Origin: Vreelandella nanhaiensis
GTDB lineage: Bacteria > Pseudomonadota > Gammaproteobacteria > Pseudomonadales > Halomonadaceae
NCBI RefSeq assembly: GCF_003990185.1
Contig: NZ_RZHF01000004.1
Span: 186,001 to 250,000, forward strand
Direction: 5' to 3'
DNA: 64,000 nucleotides
Below are positions 37,522 to 45,668 of this stretch, piece after piece. A program made the position numbers and the translations under genes. Position 1 is the first letter of the stretch, and the number at the start of each line of letters is the position of its first letter. Under the pieces are notes generated by a model. The model was not told the DNA's origin. It was given only the letters and a program-made list of their open reading frames with translations, and ran no database searches.

Positions 37522-38319
37522 TCAGTCATCTGGATGGCCTGAAGCGGCGAACTTTCCACCCTGATAGACTACTTCTGGCGAGTTAGGGTCAACTAAGTTA
37601 CCCCGTGATTCAATTTCCTCCCGCCACTGCTCAGAGCTATGGCGGGGCTTCCAACCCAGAAACGAAACCAGCTGATTGTCCCACCACTGTTCAGCGTTGT
37701 CCGACGCCCCATAAATTACGGTATTACCCAGTTTGGGCGCCTGGAACCCGCGCTCGAACAGCCCCATCAGATCCTCGACGTGAAGCCAGGTGGCCAGCAT
37801 GCGAGCATCAGCTGGTTTGGGGAAACAGGAGCCGATTCGAATACTTAGCGTTTCAATACCAAATTTATCGAAGTAGAGGCTTGCCAGGTCTTCGCCAAAA
37901 CACTTTGAAAGACCGTAGATAGAATCAGGACGGCGCGGCACCCGAGTATCAATTTTCTGGGTGCGCTCGTAAAAGCCAATGGTGTGATTCGAGCTGGCAA
38001 AGATGATGCGGGGCTTATTCAAATGACGCGCCGCTTCATAAAGATTATAAGTGCCAATAATATTTGACTGTAAAATGCCTTCCCAAGGCTTTTCAACAGA
38101 GACGCCGCCTAAGTGAATGATACCGTCACAGCCGTCTACCAGTGCCTTCACGCCTTCATAATCGGCCAGGTCACAAACCATCACTTCTTCATGAGAAGCC
38201 GGATCTTCGATATCTGAAATATCGGAAAGGCGAACATTCTTGGCAAGTTTTTGTAAGTAAGGGCGAATCGCTTTGCCCACACCGCCGGCTGCACCGGTCA
38301 CAAGTAATTTATTCAACAT
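37522..38319 (-). CDS. udh: Uronate dehydrogenase
   Basis: A 265-residue SDR-type enzyme, the same length as Agrobacterium Udh. The NAD motif TGAAGGVG is at residues 8-15. HLGGVSVEKPWEGILQSNIIG, FASSNHTIGFY and the catalytic pair Tyr135/Lys139 (YGLSK) agree closely with it. It oxidises D-galacturonate or D-glucuronate to the aldarolactone in the cytoplasm. It lies directly downstream of the galactarolactone isomerase gene (64 bp) in the leftward run. Confidence 0.93.
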   Translation of the reverse strand: MLNKLLVTGAAGGVGKAIRPYLQKLAKNVRLSDISDIEDPASHEEVMVCDLADYEGVKALVDGCDGIIHLGGVSVEKPWEGILQSNIIGTYNLYEAARHLNKPRIIFASSNHTIGFYERTQKIDTRVPRRPDSIYGLSKCFGEDLASLYFDKFGIETLSIRIGSCFPKPADARMLATWLHVEDLMGLFERGFQAPKLGNTVIYGASDNAEQWWDNQLVSFLGWKPRHSSEQWREEIESRGNLVDPNSPEVVYQGGKFAASGHPDD

Positions 38320-38382
38320 ACCCTTCTCCTTCTCATCTTATAGTTGCTAGATATCAAATAGTTAATAACGACCTGTTTATAT

Positions 38383-39246
38383 TTAGAAACCGTAGAGAAA
38401 TTCCGGGTTGTCTACCAATATTTTCTTTTGGGTTCCTGAATCAGCCCAATCCAACAGGATGTCCAGCTGTTCAGCATCGCTTGGGTACTGCGCCCGATTA
38501 ACGCCAACATGGGGCCAGTTGGACCCCCAGATAATCCGATCCGGCGCATGTTGGATGACTCGTTTGGCAATAGGCGATACATCTGAGTAATCTGGCCCGC
38601 CAGTCAAGCTGGTTTCATAAGCGCCACAGATCTTGAACCATGCGTTACCCTTATCGATCAAGCGTAGTATGTCGTCAACACGCTGGTCATCGGCAGGCAC
38701 TGGGGCAATGAACTTACCGATATGATCAATAATGTAATGCCCTTTAATCTTTTGCAGCTCTTCATAGTAGTCAGACAGATCGCGGCCGTTGAACTGGACC
38801 ATCAGATGCCACCCCATATCCTGGATGACATCTTCCACAGCCAACATACGATCAATGCCTACCGCACCGCCTGGCAACTGCATGATACGAGCGCCACGTA
38901 CGCCCTTCTCATGTAACCGCTCAAGCTCACTCTGCGGGGTATTCGGCGTAATGACCGCTATGGCGCGAGCTACCTCAGGGCCAAACTGCTCTAACGCTTC
39001 GACCAGAGCAGCGTTGTTGGTTTGGTAGGCATTCGGCTGTGTAATAACCACACGCTCCAACCCTAGCCACTGCTGTAACTGGCGATAGTTGTCTACAGTG
39101 GCCAGTTCAGCAATTTGTGGCCCGCCCTCTTGAGCCTCAAAACCGGGTAGAAAAACATGAGCATGGCAATCTGTTGCCCCCGCAGGCGCTTTGAAACGCG
39201 GGGCTGGCCCAGTTAACGGACGGGTGTTTTCTGGAATCGACATCAT
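38383..39246 (-). CDS. Amidohydrolase-superfamily D-galactarolactone isomerase (GLI-like)
   Basis: A 287-residue TIM-barrel amidohydrolase. It carries ATDCHAHVFLPGF near residue 24, FNGRDLSDYYEEL, IIDHIGKFIAPVP and IIWGSNWPHVG. This is the COG3618 group that includes 2-pyrone-4,6-dicarboxylate lactonase and Agrobacterium galactarolactone isomerase, which converts the 1,5-lactone made by Udh to the 1,4-lactone used by the cycloisomerase. The presence of udh, gci-like and kdgD genes favours the isomerase role. An ATG at 39243 is an alternative start after GGAGG. Confidence 0.85.
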   Translation of the reverse strand: MMSIPENTRPLTGPAPRFKAPAGATDCHAHVFLPGFEAQEGGPQIAELATVDNYRQLQQWLGLERVVITQPNAYQTNNAALVEALEQFGPEVARAIAVITPNTPQSELERLHEKGVRGARIMQLPGGAVGIDRMLAVEDVIQDMGWHLMVQFNGRDLSDYYEELQKIKGHYIIDHIGKFIAPVPADDQRVDDILRLIDKGNAWFKICGAYETSLTGGPDYSDVSPIAKRVIQHAPDRIIWGSNWPHVGVNRAQYPSDAEQLDILLDWADSGTQKKILVDNPEFLYGF

Positions 39247-39288
39247 GCCTCCGAATGACTTGTATAAAGATTGCTGCTGTAGCGGCCT

Positions 39289-40206
39289 TTAATATTGTTT
39301 GGCCACATTAATCAAATCGCTTAACTGATTACGCTCTGACTCTGAGGGCATAACCAGCGGCGCACGCACCTTACCTGCAGGCTTGCCGATAATGTCAGCG
39401 CCCAGCTTGATCAAGCTAACGGCATAGCCTTTTTTCTGGTCGCGTAGATCAACAAACGGAATAAAGAAATCCCGGGTAATCGTCTTTACGGTTTTATGCT
39501 CGCCTGCACGCAACGCTTTATAAAACGTTGACGCCATAGCCGGCACAAAATTAAACACTGCAGACGAGTACGTATTAACGCCGATCGACAAGTAGGCTTC
39601 AGCGAAAATCTCAGCGGTAGGTACGCCTCCAATGTACGCCAGACGATCGCCGACGGTTTTAACAATCTTGTTCAGCGCCTGAATATCGCCTTTACCATCT
39701 TTAAGACCGATCAGGTTTGGACAAGCATCGGCTAGCTGCTGAACCGACTCGGCATTCATAATGCCGTTACCACGGTTGTAGTAGATAACGTTGATGGACG
39801 TGCTGTTACATACTTCACGTGCATAGTCGACCAAACCGTCCTGAGGGCACTCCGTCAGATAAGGAGGCATCAAGAGAATGCCGTCAGCTCCGGCCTCTTC
39901 AGCAATTTTGGCCTGCACCTTCGCCATCTCAACACTTTGGCCTGCGCTGGCAATAATAGGCAGTTGACCACCTATGGTTTCGACTGCCGTCGTCACCACG
40001 TCGCGGAAATCTTCCATCGACAGGCTGAAGAACTCACCCGTTCCACCAGCAACAAAGACAGCGGAAATTTCATGGCTTACAAACCACTTTAGTCGATCCT
40101 GATAGCTCTCTCGGTCAAAGCGCCCTTGGCTGTCGAAATCCGTAATTGGAAAAGACAACAAGCCATTTGAAATAGAAGCCAACGTGTTTTCGCGTGAAAA
40201 ATGCAT
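39289..40206 (-). CDS. kdgD: 5-dehydro-4-deoxyglucarate dehydratase, copy 1
   Basis: A 305-residue DHDPS-family enzyme. GGTGE is at residues 54-58, the tyrosine pair at 142-143 (VIYYNRGNG) and the Schiff-base Lys169 in LIGLKDGKGD. It dehydrates and decarboxylates 5-keto-4-deoxyglucarate to 2-oxoglutarate semialdehyde. It is the first gene of the leftward run kdgD-gli-udh-gntR-KGSDH. A palindromic operator lies at 40232-40249. A clearly related second copy is at 53187-54104. Confidence 0.94.
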   Translation of the reverse strand: MHFSRENTLASISNGLLSFPITDFDSQGRFDRESYQDRLKWFVSHEISAVFVAGGTGEFFSLSMEDFRDVVTTAVETIGGQLPIIASAGQSVEMAKVQAKIAEEAGADGILLMPPYLTECPQDGLVDYAREVCNSTSINVIYYNRGNGIMNAESVQQLADACPNLIGLKDGKGDIQALNKIVKTVGDRLAYIGGVPTAEIFAEAYLSIGVNTYSSAVFNFVPAMASTFYKALRAGEHKTVKTITRDFFIPFVDLRDQKKGYAVSLIKLGADIIGKPAGKVRAPLVMPSESERNQLSDLINVAKQY

Positions 40207-40231
40207 AAAATTATTCCTGTATCATGTCTCG

Positions 40232-40249
40232 TTGTAATACATCACACAA
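40232..40249. promoter_or_regulatory. Palindromic operator upstream of kdgD copy 1
   Basis: TTGTAATACATCACACAA has partly palindromic ends and differs by one base from the box at 54167-54184 in front of the second kdgD. It lies 26 bp upstream of the kdgD start codon, where a bound repressor would block initiation. Confidence 0.72.
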
Positions 40250-40331
40250 CTATAAGGGGAAGTAGAGGCTGGATCAATATCAATCTGGCAAATATAAATG
40301 ATCCGGCCTCTATCACTATTGAGATTTATGT

Positions 40332-41051
40332 TTAAAATTTGAAACTGTATGTTAGCTGAACAGCATCATTGTGCCTGCCAGCATTGTAAGTAGCCCCTTC
40401 GCGAGTTTCATCCTTACGCTTGTAAGTCACTGCAAGGGCATTTGCCGCATTGATTCGATACCCAACGCTCAGCTCATGCTCCCATCGATCATCTTCGCCA
40501 GTATACATACTGCCAGAGTCACCCAGCACATAGGCATAACTGGTATTCCAGGCCAGCCCGATCTGCTCGGTTAACGCGTAGCTTATATAGCCATCAAAAC
40601 GATTAACACGTGATCGTACTCCGCCCCCTTCCCTAAAGGTTTGATACTCGTAACGATAGCGAGCACCTACTCGCCAAGCATCGTTGACTTTATAATTTAG
40701 CCTCAGCATGGGGCGAGCCGTTTCCGAACCAGGATTGAACTTATACTCAAGCTTGGGCTGAAGCGACCAGCGTTTTGCCTCATCCAGTGTGTAAGAATAG
40801 CCAATCCCAAACAGGTTCTCGGCCAATTCCGGCGAGCCACTGATTTCGTCTCTCCAACGACGCTGGTGCTCAAATGCGAGTGACATATTATTGTCGAACA
40901 CATGTCCGACGCCGAATTTGACTTTGTAATCCTGGTTTTCGCGAAAGGTTTGCTCATACTTTGTTGCAATAGTGGTTGACCCTGCATAAGCAAAACCACT
41001 AAATAAAGTAGCCAGCGTTGCTACTCCCGTTAAGAGTTTTTTGTTTTTCAT
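40332..41051 (-). CDS. kdgM: KdgM-family oligogalacturonate-specific porin
   Basis: A 239-residue outer-membrane beta-barrel protein. A signal peptide ends at the AYA site (residue 23). The mature protein alternates charged and aromatic residues in strands, for example FGVGHVFDNNMSLAFEHQRRW and RVGARYRYEYQTFREGGG, and ends in the C-terminal aromatic signature LTYSFKF. KdgM channels admit acidic oligogalacturonides made by pectate lyases. It has its own long palindrome at 41132-41156 and precedes kdgD. Confidence 0.9.
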   Translation of the reverse strand: MKNKKLLTGVATLATLFSGFAYAGSTTIATKYEQTFRENQDYKVKFGVGHVFDNNMSLAFEHQRRWRDEISGSPELAENLFGIGYSYTLDEAKRWSLQPKLEYKFNPGSETARPMLRLNYKVNDAWRVGARYRYEYQTFREGGGVRSRVNRFDGYISYALTEQIGLAWNTSYAYVLGDSGSMYTGEDDRWEHELSVGYRINAANALAVTYKRKDETREGATYNAGRHNDAVQLTYSFKF

Positions 41052-41131
41052 AAAAATAGCCTTTTTGATTTAATATTTATTTTCTAGCGCTAGTCGTTAG
41101 GGTTCTAAAACCTAAACCCTATCTTCATCTC

Positions 41132-41156
41132 ACATAATACTTATAACGTATTATGT
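41132..41156. promoter_or_regulatory. Long palindrome upstream of kdgM
   Basis: ACATAATAC-N7-GTATTATGT is a perfect 9+9 bp inverted repeat about 80 bp upstream of the porin start. Its TATGTTT right edge resembles the pelX and enolase boxes. It is probably an operator of the galacturonate regulator, although its spacing differs from the other boxes. Confidence 0.65.
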
Positions 41157-41163
41157 TTATTTT

Positions 41164-41197
41164 AAGCACTCTCACATATTTCATAATAAGAGTGCTT
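41164..41197. other. Hairpin after the SSS symporter gene
   Basis: AAGCACTCT and AGAGTGCTT form a 9-bp stem with a 16-nt AT-rich loop, 12 bp beyond the symporter stop. No T run follows on the minus strand, so it may stabilise or punctuate the mRNA rather than terminate it. Confidence 0.45.
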
Positions 41198-41208
41198 GTA
41201 GGGGTGAA

Positions 41209-42999
41209 TTACTTATAAGCCACTTGAGGGTTATTACTGGCTATCTGCATTGCCCGCTTGCTGGAACGTGCAGAAAGAAGCATCAGAACCGCAGGGATCA
41301 TTATTAAAGCACCGCAAAGCAGCATAATCAGGCGGCCATTAGCCGAGTTGGGGAGTAACGACAATCCCATGACCATGACGCTGCCAATCAGAATTAAGCG
41401 CCCTAGAATGATCTTCTGGCCATAATCAATCGCATCTGCTGCAGGATCCGCTTCAGTGCTCTCTACTGGCGTTTCCCAACGCTGCCACATTTCCTGACGC
41501 TCAGCCGCACGTTCAGTAGATTGCGCTTCGGGTTTATAGAAAAGTGTACTGAGCAAGAAGAAGCCGCCGGTTATTACCACGTGTGCACCGATGGCAAGTG
41601 AGACACGAAAATCGGACCACTCACGAGCCGTGATATCCATTCCCAACATATTATTGACAAGTTCCGGGCTCAGCCAAGCGCCAACCGTATAAGAAACCAT
41701 ACAGCCAACAACGAGCGTTCCCCACCCTGACCAATCTGGCGTCTTGCGGATAATCATACCCAGCATGGCAGGAATGGTAATCGGGAAGGTGATCAAGGCA
41801 CTTGCCGTTAACAGGATCTCAAACAGGCTCATGCTTTTCAGCGAGTTAATAAACAAGCTGATACCAATAATGATGGCACCGAAACTAAGGGTCACAAACC
41901 GCGAAACACGCAGCATTTCTTGTTCGGTAGCATGGGGCTTAATGATAGGCAGATAGAAATTGCGTACGAAGAAGCCTGCGTTTCGATTCAAGCCTGAGTC
42001 CATTGATGACATGCTGGCAGCAAACATGGCGGCCATTAGAAGCCCAAGCATACCGGCGGGCATGTATTCACTGACGAAGGCAACAAATACCGCTTCATTG
42101 GCCTTGGCACCTAGTGAAGAGAAGCTTTCCATGAAGTCAGGGCTGTAGGCGTGCATGAACCATGCAGGGAAGAACCATACAATGGGACCAATCAAGGCAA
42201 GGCAAAGTGTAAAGAGCGCGCCATAACGAGCATTTTTACTGTTTTTAGCACACATGTAACGGTAGCCATTAAGCGTATTATTCATCATGAATATTTGCTT
42301 AATGATTAACATGAATACCCAGAAACCAAACAACCATGCATAACCGTAGCCACTACCGGTCAGGAATTCGCCATCGTAGCTTGAGATAATGCTACCGACA
42401 CTTTCCGTATTACCCCAAGCCACAAAGAAGCAGACAAAGGTAACCGACATGATGATCAGCATCTGCACATAATCAGAGGCTACAACGGCCCAGGCACCAC
42501 CGGTTACCGACATTGCCACCACGGCGATACCCGTAAGCAAAATAACCGTTTCAAGAGGCACGTTGAATACAGCTGAGGTAATAATCGCCAAGGCACTTAG
42601 CCATGTAGCGGCAGAAACCAAGCCATCGAACATGCTAAACCAGATAAACGTTTGCTCACTGGGCTTGCCAAAACGCATCTTCAAAGCTTCTGCGGCAGTT
42701 ACCACGCGCAGCTGACGGAACCGGGGCGCAAAGTAGACATAATTCAGGAAATAGCCGGCGGCATTGGCCATAAAAAGAAAAATGATTGCAAAGCCACTTA
42801 CATACGCCTGAGAGGCTGCCCCTGTAAATGTCCAGGCTGAGAACTGGGTCATAAAAGCAGTGGAACCCACCAGCCACCACAACATATTACCGCCACCCCG
42901 GAAATAATCGCTGGTATTAGTGTTGAAGTTTTTGAAGACCCAACCAATTACCATCAGAAAGACCAGGTAAATTAGTATTACCCAAACATCAATACTCAT
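41209..42999 (-). CDS. Sodium:solute symporter (SSS family)
   Basis: A 596-residue membrane protein with about 13-14 helices, beginning IDVWVILIYLVFLMVIGW. NTSDYFRGGGNMLWWLVG and SAWTFTGAASQAYVSGFAI are typical of the SSS fold. A C-terminal extension (about residues 490-545) rich in acidic residues precedes two last helices. It is downstream of an enolase-superfamily gene by 104 bp and next to the KdgM porin, so uptake of uronates or unsaturated oligouronates with Na+ is likely. Sodium coupling fits a halophile. Confidence 0.86.
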   Translation of the reverse strand: MSIDVWVILIYLVFLMVIGWVFKNFNTNTSDYFRGGGNMLWWLVGSTAFMTQFSAWTFTGAASQAYVSGFAIIFLFMANAAGYFLNYVYFAPRFRQLRVVTAAEALKMRFGKPSEQTFIWFSMFDGLVSAATWLSALAIITSAVFNVPLETVILLTGIAVVAMSVTGGAWAVVASDYVQMLIIMSVTFVCFFVAWGNTESVGSIISSYDGEFLTGSGYGYAWLFGFWVFMLIIKQIFMMNNTLNGYRYMCAKNSKNARYGALFTLCLALIGPIVWFFPAWFMHAYSPDFMESFSSLGAKANEAVFVAFVSEYMPAGMLGLLMAAMFAASMSSMDSGLNRNAGFFVRNFYLPIIKPHATEQEMLRVSRFVTLSFGAIIIGISLFINSLKSMSLFEILLTASALITFPITIPAMLGMIIRKTPDWSGWGTLVVGCMVSYTVGAWLSPELVNNMLGMDITAREWSDFRVSLAIGAHVVITGGFFLLSTLFYKPEAQSTERAAERQEMWQRWETPVESTEADPAADAIDYGQKIILGRLILIGSVMVMGLSLLPNSANGRLIMLLCGALIMIPAVLMLLSARSSKRAMQIASNNPQVAYK

Positions 43000-43103
43000 A
43001 ACAACTCCTTATTCTTTATTGTTGGAACATCGGCTTAGCCGAATAGTTATAAAGCTGGCGTTTAGAAACAGACGCTCTTAAGCAAACTGGTTACCGAAGC
43101 CGA

Positions 43104-44258
43104 TTAGTAACTCTCCAGCGTATTATTTTTGATGTACTCAAAATTTATGCTTTCGCCCAATCCAGGCCGCTCCGGCATGTGGACATAACCGTCAGCATCC
43201 ATTTCATCCGCAATATCATTGAGATAAGCAGGCGCTTCGTCGTACTCCATATGAGGATGAAGCAGGCCGCGCTCATACCACTGGCAGTTTGTGATGGCGC
43301 CTACCACGGCGAGATTAGCCGCACCGTTACCATGGATTTCACAATCCATACCGAAGGCTTCAGCCAAATGGGCCACTTTTAAACAGGGTGTAATACCGCC
43401 ACCGTTGGCAACCCCTGCCCGCAAGATGTCGCAGGCGTTATGCTGAACCCAGCTGGCACGGCTATAGTGTTTACCAGCGATGGTTTCAGGACCAATAACG
43501 GGCACGTCTACCTGTTGAGTAAGCCAACGGTATGACTCCATGGAGTCTTCCGGCATCGGCTCCTCAAACCAGGCAAAATCCAGACGAGAAAGAGCCCGCC
43601 CGATCTTGAGGGCGTCTGTGCGGTTGTACCAATGATACCCATCCAACATCAGGGCAATATCCGCTCCCACCGCCTCGCGTACCGCTTCACAGGCGCGAAT
43701 ATCCATTTCAACACTCGGTGCAAAGCTGACCGGGGGCATCCAGGTGTGCAGCTTGATCCCTTTATAACCACGAGCGACCAATTGCTCTGCAAACTGTGCG
43801 TATTCATCAGGCGTTGAAAGCCCGCCTGGCGTTTCATCGCCACACATGGTGCTGGCATATGCCTTTACCTTGCTGCGCGCTCCACCCAGCAACTGATAGA
43901 CAGGCACATCAAGTTGACGCCCGGCCAGGTCCCATAAGGCTTGGTCCAGAATGGCCATGGCTCTATCGGTTAGCTGCGCCCCGCTGCCCCGCTGGCGAAG
44001 CCAGAGATCCTGCCAAATTAATTCGCGAGCATGCACCGGCTTGCCTAGCGCTGCTTTCTTGAAATATTGCTCCACAATATACGGCCGAATTAGCTCTTGA
44101 GGTGCAAAGGCATGCCCCTGAACGCCGTTTTCGGCTGTAATACTCAGCATGGCAATTTGCGCTTCGCTAGGTTTACCAGCATGCGCGTGGCCGGCACTGT
44201 CTCGAGCTAGTTTCGATTCATAGCGGATCACGTCTACAGATATGGATTCAATTTTCAT
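43104..44258 (-). CDS. Enolase-superfamily (mandelate racemase group) acid-sugar enzyme, substrate unknown
   Basis: A 384-residue enzyme with an N-terminal capping domain and a C-terminal barrel. The second-strand motif is K169-L-H171 rather than K-x-K. Metal ligands are D206, E232 and E258, and a D277/H309 dyad is present. This composition is typical of acid-sugar dehydratases. GGAGG 10 nt upstream favours the ATG at 44258; the extra upstream frame is not family-like. It is upstream of the SSS symporter and divergent from a lactonase gene. It is not the cycloisomerase, which is at 49113. Confidence 0.85.
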   Translation of the reverse strand: MKIESISVDVIRYESKLARDSAGHAHAGKPSEAQIAMLSITAENGVQGHAFAPQELIRPYIVEQYFKKAALGKPVHARELIWQDLWLRQRGSGAQLTDRAMAILDQALWDLAGRQLDVPVYQLLGGARSKVKAYASTMCGDETPGGLSTPDEYAQFAEQLVARGYKGIKLHTWMPPVSFAPSVEMDIRACEAVREAVGADIALMLDGYHWYNRTDALKIGRALSRLDFAWFEEPMPEDSMESYRWLTQQVDVPVIGPETIAGKHYSRASWVQHNACDILRAGVANGGGITPCLKVAHLAEAFGMDCEIHGNGAANLAVVGAITNCQWYERGLLHPHMEYDEAPAYLNDIADEMDADGYVHMPERPGLGESINFEYIKNNTLESY

Positions 44259-44313
44259 GGTGCTTGGGCCTCCCGCAGGTAGCAGGCTCCTGCATTTGTA
44301 ATGGATTCTTAAG

Positions 44314-44334
44314 ATCATACATAATATGTTTGAT
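44314..44334. promoter_or_regulatory. Palindrome between the divergent enolase and lactonase genes
   Basis: The 21-bp site reads ATCA-T-ACATA-A-TATGT-T-TGAT, symmetric apart from the spacer bases. It shares ATACATARTATGTTT with the pelX box read on the opposite strand. It lies 56 bp from the enolase start and 140 bp from the lactonase start and could control both. Confidence 0.7.
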
Positions 44335-44473
44335 ACTAGAGACATCCATGGCCGACAACAATATAGACAATGGTATGAATGCGATAAAACGTATCAGTAA
44401 CGCTTATATTAAATATATAAATATGAGTTTAATCTAAACTTCGGTTACTAAAACCGCAAACTAAGGAGCTCAA

Positions 44474-45493
44474 ATGAGCGATAAAAATCAAACGTTATAT
44501 GTTGGGTGTGCATTAAGCGGAGAGCTTTATACCATTAACCTATCAGTAGCTACAGGTGAACTCGAGTATTGTACTCATGAGCAACTACCCGGTTTGCAGA
44601 AACCAGGTGGCGCAATGCCGCTTACTATATCCCGTGACCGCAATACGCTGTACGCCGTTTCCAGGGGAACCCCCTTTTTTATTGCGGCTTATAATATTGG
44701 TGCACAGGGCCGCTTACAGCATATTGGCAACACACCCATTGAAACTAACCTGGCCTACATTCAGACAAGCGTCGATGATCGCTATTTATTAAGCGCTTCT
44801 TTTATCGACCACCATGCGGCCACTTTCCCAGTACGGGAAAACCGTTGTATTGGTGAGCCAGTCCAGCATATTCGCGACATCCCCAATGCCCACATGCTCT
44901 CCATGAGTCCCGATAACACAACAGTACTGGCTACTGGTCTGGGTAAAGACGTTATATATCAATGGAAATGGCTGTCTTCCACAGCAAATGATAAAGCCCC
45001 TCTCCCCTTGGAGAGTATCGATCAGCTACAGCTCTTAGAGGGAACCGGACCAAGACATATCGCTTATCATCCAACCCAACCTATTGCGTATATTATTGGC
45101 GAAAAAAACGGCGCCATTAACGCTGTACATTATAACGCTTCAGGGTTAACCCTTGTTCAAACGGCCTACTTGCCTGATCAGGAGGACAACTTTCAAGCAG
45201 CAGATATTCATATCACGCCTGATGCGCGCTTCCTTTACGCTTCCGAAAAGGCAACTTCGGCCTTGCACTTATTCAAGGTTGAGCCAAATGGAAACATTCG
45301 ATTTGAAAAACTTTTCTCTACGGAAAATCGCCCCCGGGGGTTTGCTATTACACCTGATGGTAACTACCTCGTAGCAGCGGGCCAATTCTCACATCATATT
45401 TCGAGCTATCGTATTGATGCTGAAACCGGATACCTACAATTCATTAACCGCCTTGCTGTGGGCCAAAGCCCCGATTGGATTGAAATGCTATAG
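44474..45493 (+). CDS. Seven-bladed beta-propeller lactonase family protein
   Basis: A 339-residue cytoplasmic protein of the lactonase/6-phosphogluconolactonase (Pgl, YbhE) family. It begins QTLYVGCALSGELYTINL and has repeated blade segments such as MPLTISRDRNTLYAVSRG, GPRHIAYHPTQPIAYIIGE and RPRGFAITPDGNYLVAAG. No signal peptide is present. Family members hydrolyse sugar-acid lactones. In this locus a galactaro- or related lactone is the natural guess, an alternative to the isomerase/cycloisomerase route. It is preceded by AAGGAG and is divergent from the enolase gene. Confidence 0.82.
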   Translation: MSDKNQTLYVGCALSGELYTINLSVATGELEYCTHEQLPGLQKPGGAMPLTISRDRNTLYAVSRGTPFFIAAYNIGAQGRLQHIGNTPIETNLAYIQTSVDDRYLLSASFIDHHAATFPVRENRCIGEPVQHIRDIPNAHMLSMSPDNTTVLATGLGKDVIYQWKWLSSTANDKAPLPLESIDQLQLLEGTGPRHIAYHPTQPIAYIIGEKNGAINAVHYNASGLTLVQTAYLPDQEDNFQAADIHITPDARFLYASEKATSALHLFKVEPNGNIRFEKLFSTENRPRGFAITPDGNYLVAAGQFSHHISSYRIDAETGYLQFINRLAVGQSPDWIEML

Positions 45494-45561
45494 GCAAATC
45501 CACTAGTTAGCCCTGTAGCTTTTAAGCAAGGCCGTAATACTTTTAGCCAATTTCTGATATA

Positions 45562-45577
45562 AAACATACTATGTATT
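45562..45577. promoter_or_regulatory. Palindrome upstream of the pectate lyase gene
   Basis: AAACATACTATGTATT contains the symmetric core ACATA-C-TATGT at 45564-45574. Its reverse complement (ATACATAGTATGTTT) differs at one base from the enolase/lactonase box. It lies about 90 bp upstream of the lyase start, at promoter distance. Confidence 0.7.
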
Positions 45578-45668
45578 ATCTTTAAAACTATTATATTCCT
45601 ATTTACTCTTTCTGCCTCAACAGGTGGCAGACTCGCTTGAATAATCATAATGAAAATAAGGTTTAGCC

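Noticed and set aside
40207..40331. Terminator between kdgM and kdgD copy 1
   Set aside because: No stem followed by T on the minus strand was found; only the operator palindrome is clear, so readthrough from kdgM cannot be excluded.
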